Shown one piece after another: positions 56,871-64,000 of a stretch of 64,000 nucleotides of DNA. The position numbers and the translations under genes are program-made. Origin of the DNA: Rhizobium deserti (GTDB taxonomy: Bacteria; Pseudomonadota; Alphaproteobacteria; Rhizobiales; Rhizobiaceae); assembly GCF_004358025.1 (NCBI RefSeq), contig NZ_SMTL01000001.1, positions 930,001 to 994,000 on the forward strand. The letters are read 5' to 3'. How positions within the stretch are numbered: position 1 is the first letter of the stretch; each line of letters starts with the position of its first letter. A model generated the notes under the pieces. The model ran no database searches, was not told the DNA's origin, and was given only the letters and a program-made list of their open reading frames with translations.

Positions 56871-59083
56871 TGACAAAATCGCCGCGTATGCTCGATGACG
56901 GGAGAGCTCCAGGAGAAATCCCGTTATCCGAGATCGAGGCGATTTTAGAAGGCAGGCACACCAACCCATTCGCCGTCCTCGGGCTTCATAAGCTCGGGGA
57001 CGGCTTTCGGGCTCGTTGCTTCATTCCCGGCGCCGAGGCCGTCACCGCGCTCAGCCTCACCGGAACCGAGCTAGGCGAACTCACCTGCCGTCATGAGGCC
57101 GGCTATTTCGAGGGTCTGGTCAGCGCCACGCAACTACAGCCGATCCGCTATCGCGCCCGCCGTGGCGACGACGAATGGGCCGTTACGGACCCTTATTCCT
57201 TTGGCCCCGTGCTGGGACCGATGGACGACTACCTTCTGCGGGAAGGCTCGCATCTGCGCCTGTTCGACAAGATGGGCGCCCATCCCCTGAAGCATGAGGG
57301 TGTCGAAGGCTTTCACTTCGCCGTTTGGGCGCCGAATGCCCGACGGGTCTCGGTCGTCGGAGATTTCAACAATTGGGACGGGCGTCGCCACGTCATGCGG
57401 CTGCGCACGGATACCGGCATCTGGGAAATCTTCGCTCCCGATATTTCCGCCGGCTCTGCCTATAAGTTCGAGATCGTCGGCAAGGACGGGAAAACGCAGC
57501 CCTTGAAGGCCGACCCTTATGCTCGGCGTGCCGAGATGCGCCCGAAGACCGCATCGGTGACCGCGCCGGAACTCGCTCAGAAATGGGATGACGAGGCGCA
57601 CCGCGAGCATTGGGAAAAATCGGACCACCGACGTCAGCCGATCTCGATCTACGAGGTGCATGCCGGTTCCTGGCGCAAAAAGGCCGACGGCTCTTTTCTT
57701 TCCTGGGACGAACTTGCCTCCGAACTGATCCCCTATTGCGACGACATGGGCTTCACCCATATCGAGTTCCTGCCGATTACCGAGCACCCCTACGACCCCT
57801 CATGGGGCTATCAAACGACCGGGCTTTATGCCCCGACGGCCCGCTTCGGCGAGCCGGAAGGTTTTGCGCGCTTCGTCAACGGCTGCCACAAGGTCGGCAT
57901 CGGCGTCATTCTCGACTGGGTGCCGGCGCATTTTCCGGTCGATGCGCACGGCCTCCGCTTCTTCGACGGCACCGCGCTCTACGAGCATGAGGATCCGCGC
58001 CAGGGTTTCCATCCGGACTGGAACACCGCCATCTACAATTTCGGCCGGGTGGAAGTCCTCTCCTACCTCATCAACAATGCGCTTTACTGGGCGGAGAAGT
58101 TCCATCTGGACGGGCTGCGCGTCGATGCGGTCGCCTCCATGCTCTACCTCGACTATTCGCGCAAAGAGGGCGAATGGGTGCCGAATGAATATGGCGGTCG
58201 CGAAAATCTCGAATCTGTGCGCTTCCTGCAGAAGATGAATACGCATTCCTACGCCGCCCATCCGGGCGTAATGACCATTGCCGAGGAAAGCACGTCTTGG
58301 CCTAAAGTCTCCTCGCCCGTGCATGAAGGCGGGCTTGGTTTCGGCTTCAAGTGGAATATGGGCTTCATGCACGACACGCTGAGCTACCTGCAGCGCGAAC
58401 CGGTGCACCGCAAGCACCATCACCATGAGCTGACTTTCGGACTGGTCTATGCCTATTCGGAAAATTTCGTCCTGCCGCTGTCCCATGATGAAGTGGTTCA
58501 CGGCAAGGGCTCGCTGATCGCCAAGATGGCCGGGGATGACTGGCAGAAGTTTGCCAACCTGCGCGCCTATTATGGCTTCATGTGGGGTTACCCGGGCAAG
58601 AAACTGCTGTTCATGGGCCAGGAGTTTGCCCAGTGGAGCGAATGGAGCGAGGAGCGCGCGCTCGACTGGAACCTCTTGGCCTACCATCCGCACGAAGGCA
58701 TCCGTCGCTTGGTGCGCGATCTCAACTTCTGCTACCGCTCCAAGCCTGCCTTGCATGCGCGTGACTGCGAAGGCGAAGGCTTCCAGTGGCTGATCGCCGA
58801 CGACGCGGAAAACTCTGTTTATGCCTGGCTGCGCATGGCACCGGGCGAAAAGCCGGTCGCGGTCATTACCAATTTCACGCCGGTGTACCGGGAAAATTAT
58901 CGTGTGCCCTTGCCAAACGAAGGCAGATGGCGGGAAATCCTCAACACAGACGCGGAGATCTATGGCGGCAGCGGCAAGGGCAATGGCGGTCGGGTTCAAG
59001 CCGTCAATGCAGGAGGAAGCATTTCGGCAGAAGTCACATTGCCGCCTTTGGCAACGATCATGCTCGAACTGGAACAAGCGTAA
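56870..59083 (+). CDS. glgB: 1,4-alpha-glucan branching enzyme
   Basis: A 737-residue GH13 branching enzyme that adds alpha-1,6 branches. The N-terminal CBM48-like modules (about 20-220; FAVWAPNARRVSVVGDFNNW) are followed by the catalytic barrel: SIYEVHAGSWRK, MGFTHIEFLPITEHPYDPSW, GLRVDAVASMLYLDY with the nucleophile Asp, TIAEESTSWPKVSSP with the acid Glu, and LPLSHDEVVHGKGSL with the third Asp. Tight overlap with glgP implies translational coupling. glgC follows after 18 bp. Confidence 0.97.
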   Translation: MTKSPRMLDDGRAPGEIPLSEIEAILEGRHTNPFAVLGLHKLGDGFRARCFIPGAEAVTALSLTGTELGELTCRHEAGYFEGLVSATQLQPIRYRARRGDDEWAVTDPYSFGPVLGPMDDYLLREGSHLRLFDKMGAHPLKHEGVEGFHFAVWAPNARRVSVVGDFNNWDGRRHVMRLRTDTGIWEIFAPDISAGSAYKFEIVGKDGKTQPLKADPYARRAEMRPKTASVTAPELAQKWDDEAHREHWEKSDHRRQPISIYEVHAGSWRKKADGSFLSWDELASELIPYCDDMGFTHIEFLPITEHPYDPSWGYQTTGLYAPTARFGEPEGFARFVNGCHKVGIGVILDWVPAHFPVDAHGLRFFDGTALYEHEDPRQGFHPDWNTAIYNFGRVEVLSYLINNALYWAEKFHLDGLRVDAVASMLYLDYSRKEGEWVPNEYGGRENLESVRFLQKMNTHSYAAHPGVMTIAEESTSWPKVSSPVHEGGLGFGFKWNMGFMHDTLSYLQREPVHRKHHHHELTFGLVYAYSENFVLPLSHDEVVHGKGSLIAKMAGDDWQKFANLRAYYGFMWGYPGKKLLFMGQEFAQWSEWSEERALDWNLLAYHPHEGIRRLVRDLNFCYRSKPALHARDCEGEGFQWLIADDAENSVYAWLRMAPGEKPVAVITNFTPVYRENYRVPLPNEGRWREILNTDAEIYGGSGKGNGGRVQAVNAGGSISAEVTLPPLATIMLELEQA

Positions 59084-59101
59084 AGCATAAGGGAGGGAAC
59101 A

Positions 59102-60364
59102 ATGAACGAGAAACGCATTCAGCCGCTGTCACGCGATGCCATGGCCTATGTGCTGGCCGGCGGCCGCGGCAGCCGATTGAAGGAACTGACAGATCGGCGC
59201 GCCAAGCCCGCCGTGTATTTTGGCGGCAAGGCCCGTATCATCGATTTCGCCCTGTCCAACGCCCTGAATTCGGGCATTCGACGCATCGGCGTGGCCACCC
59301 AGTATAAGGCCCATTCGCTGATCCGCCACATGCAGCGGGGCTGGAACTTCTTCCGACCGGAGCGCAACGAGAGCTTCGACATCCTGCCCGCCTCCCAGCG
59401 CGTCTCGGAGACGCAGTGGTATGAAGGCACAGCCGATGCCGTTTTCCAGAACATCGACATCATCGAGGCATACGCTCCCGAATACATGGTCATCCTGGCC
59501 GGCGATCACGTCTACAAGATGGACTATGAATACATGCTGCAGCAGCATGTCGATTCAGGTGCCGACGTCACCGTCGGCTGCCTGGAAGTGCCGCGCATGG
59601 AGGCGACCGGCTTCGGCGTCATGCATGTCAACGAGAAGGACGAGATCATCGCCTTCGTGGAAAAGCCCGCCGACCCGCCTGGCATTCCCGGCAATCCGAA
59701 TTTTGCGCTGGCATCGATGGGCATCTACGTCTTCCACACGAAATTCCTGATGGAGGCACTCAAGCGCGATGCGGCAGCGGAAGGCTCCAGCCGCGACTTC
59801 GGCAAGGACATCATCCCTTACATCGTCGAGCACGGCAAAGCCGTCGCCCACCGCTTCGCCGACAGCTGCGTCCGTTCCGATTTCGAGCGCGAGCCCTATT
59901 GGCGCGATGCCGGCACGATCGACGCCTATTGGCAGGCGAATATCGATTTGACGGAAATCGTCCCGGGCCTCGACATCTACGACAAGTCCTGGCCTATCTG
60001 GACCTATGCGGAAATCCTGCCGCCGGCCAAGTTCGTCCATGACGACGAAGACCGCCGCGGTTCGGCGACGTCCTCGGTTGTTGCCGGCGACTGCATTATT
60101 TCGGGCTCTTCGCTCAACCGCAGCCTGCTGTTCACCGGGGTCCGGGCCAATTCCTATTCGAAGCTCGAAGGTGCGGTCGTTCTGCCGAATGTCCGCATCG
60201 GCCGGCGAGCACAGCTTCGCAATGTCGTCATCGATCACGGTGTAACCATTCCGGAGGGCCTGATCGTCGGTGAAGATCCGGAACTTGATGCCAAGCGCTT
60301 CCGCCGCACCGAAACCGGGATCTGCCTCATCACCCAGCCGATGATCGACAGGCTGGACGTTTAA
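59102..60364 (+). CDS. glgC: Glucose-1-phosphate adenylyltransferase
   Basis: A 420-residue ADP-glucose pyrophosphorylase, the committed step of glycogen synthesis. Segments are [90 protein letters not shown], and a left-handed beta-helix C-terminus ([20 protein letters not shown]). GGAGGG precedes the ATG. In this lineage the enzyme is usually activated by fructose 6-phosphate and pyruvate; that is family knowledge. Confidence 0.97.
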   Translation: MNEKRIQPLSRDAMAYVLAGGRGSRLKELTDRRAKPAVYFGGKARIIDFALSNALNSGIRRIGVATQYKAHSLIRHMQRGWNFFRPERNESFDILPASQRVSETQWYEGTADAVFQNIDIIEAYAPEYMVILAGDHVYKMDYEYMLQQHVDSGADVTVGCLEVPRMEATGFGVMHVNEKDEIIAFVEKPADPPGIPGNPNFALASMGIYVFHTKFLMEALKRDAAAEGSSRDFGKDIIPYIVEHGKAVAHRFADSCVRSDFEREPYWRDAGTIDAYWQANIDLTEIVPGLDIYDKSWPIWTYAEILPPAKFVHDDEDRRGSATSSVVAGDCIISGSSLNRSLLFTGVRANSYSKLEGAVVLPNVRIGRRAQLRNVVIDHGVTIPEGLIVGEDPELDAKRFRRTETGICLITQPMIDRLDV

Positions 60365-60376
60365 GTTGGATATCTG

Positions 60377-63456
<3,080 letters not shown>

Positions 63457-63497
63457 GGCGGCCGCTGTAAACCGGGGAGATTACATATGCACCTACT

Positions 63498-63538
63498 CCT
63501 CTCTGCCCTGCCGGGCATCTCCCCGCACGAGGGGGCTA
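63498..63538. repeat. Palindromic intergenic repeat-like element between pgm and glgX
   Basis: CTCTGCCCTGCCGGGCATCT with GCCC-TGCC-GGGC (63505-63516), then CCCC-GCACGA-GGGG (63521-63534). The composition resembles short dispersed palindromic elements common between rhizobial genes ('CTGCCGGGCATCTCCCC...GGGG'). Its right arm GAGGGGG also serves as the only plausible ribosome site for glgX. Only one copy is seen in this window, so dispersal is not shown here. Confidence 0.45.
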
Positions 63539-63542
63539 ACCT

Positions 63543-64000
63543 ATGACGTCTGCGCCAAAACTCGGCGTAACTCTGGCTGAAAAGCTGGCGGAGTTCGCCG
63601 TCTGGTCCGAACACGCCGAGCGGATCGATCTCTGCCTGTTCGATGCCGATGGTGTGAAGCAGATCGCCGACTACGCGATGCAGCGCGGCGACGACCACAT
63701 CCACCGCATCGAACTCCCTTCGATCAGGCTCGGCCAACGCTATGGGTTTCGCGCCCATGGCACCTACGATCCCGACCGGGGCCTGTGGTTTGATCCGTCC
63801 AAGCTGCTAGTCGATCCCTACGCCCGCGAACTGGACCGTCCCTTTGTTCACGATGCCAAGCTGTCGCAATTCGGCATGGACACAGCCGACCTCGTGCCGA
63901 AGACGATCGTCGCGCAAATGATGCCGGCGAATGTCGGCAAGCCTATCCTGCCGGCGGGCGGTTTCATCTATGAGGTCGCGGTCAGACCTTTCACCATCTT
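63543..64000 (+). CDS. glgX: Glycogen debranching enzyme, N-terminal part (runs off the window)
   Basis: The first 152 codons of a GH13 debranching enzyme that cleaves alpha-1,6 links in phosphorylase-limit dextrin. The CBM48-like N-terminus is clear: FAVWSEHAERIDLCLFDADG, GQRYGFRAHGTYDPDRGLWF, and DPSKLLVDPYARELDRPF. The catalytic barrel lies beyond 64000. It completes the glgP-B-C-A-pgm-X order and probably belongs to the same transcript despite the 86-bp gap. Confidence 0.93.
   Translation, partial: MTSAPKLGVTLAEKLAEFAVWSEHAERIDLCLFDADGVKQIADYAMQRGDDHIHRIELPSIRLGQRYGFRAHGTYDPDRGLWFDPSKLLVDPYARELDRPFVHDAKLSQFGMDTADLVPKTIVAQMMPANVGKPILPAGGFIYEVAVRPFTI

Overview
The window looks like a chromosomal segment of an alphaproteobacterium of the order Rhizobiales, most likely family Rhizobiaceae (Rhizobium/Agrobacterium/Neorhizobium clade). 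The evidence is family-level protein recognition: homospermidine synthase, an Omp10-type lipoprotein, a CpdR-type regulator next to tRNA-Val, a ROSE-controlled Hsp20, a tandem anti-Shine-Dalgarno sRNA of the suhB/alpha-r14 type, and the glycogen operon glgP-glgB-glgC-glgA-pgm-glgX. The sequence is GC-rich, so long antisense shadow frames are common. I saw no rRNA, CRISPR array, transposase, integrase or prophage; the segment is mostly core genome with small accessory insertions.

Layout. 1-3 kb: end of a probable M3 peptidase, then an SDR / periplasmic CMD-like / Atu4866-like operon divergent from a LysR regulator, and the decayed tail of a second SDR. 3-10 kb: a DUF3445 haem protein, homospermidine synthase, the Omp10-like lipoprotein, a secreted 5'-nucleotidase fused to LysM, ferrochelatase behind an Irr-type box, a lipoprotein and a monooxygenase stub. 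10-21 kb: queC, SPFH/NfeD pair, kdsD, a beta-barrel protein, a sugar MFS transporter, galU/exoN, a lytic transglycosylase and an SGNH-fold protein lacking its usual catalytic residues. 21-30 kb: glutamate synthase (gltB, gltD) with a vapBC module between the subunits, then threonine aldolase. 30-37 kb: LysR and symporter pair, Hsp20 with a ROSE thermosensor, alpha/beta hydrolase, hisN, a small RNA, an N-formylglutamate amidohydrolase family gene, cpdR and tRNA-Val. 37-44 kb: a ferric-iron ABC operon fbpABC with an internal terminator, a UvrD-type helicase and an EamA transporter.

44-53 kb is the most unusual part. An SbmA/BacA-like ABC half-transporter has lost nearly all ATPase motifs. It is divergent from a three-gene set: transglutaminase-DUF2126, circularly permuted ATP-grasp plus alpha-E, and a second transglutaminase. 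This set is a predicted but functionally uncharacterised peptide/amide-bond system. A palindrome resembling PhaR/AniA sites lies between the two arms. 53-64 kb: a TadG-like vWA protein followed by the tightly packed glycogen operon, with glgX running off the end.

Regulatory elements read from sequence include the ROSE hairpin, an sRNA with its promoter and terminator, an ICE-like box before hemH, a vapBC operator palindrome, a perfect 10-bp inverted repeat before gltB, the fbpA-fbpB internal terminator, and several intrinsic terminators. All assignments come from reading the sequence; no database search was run.
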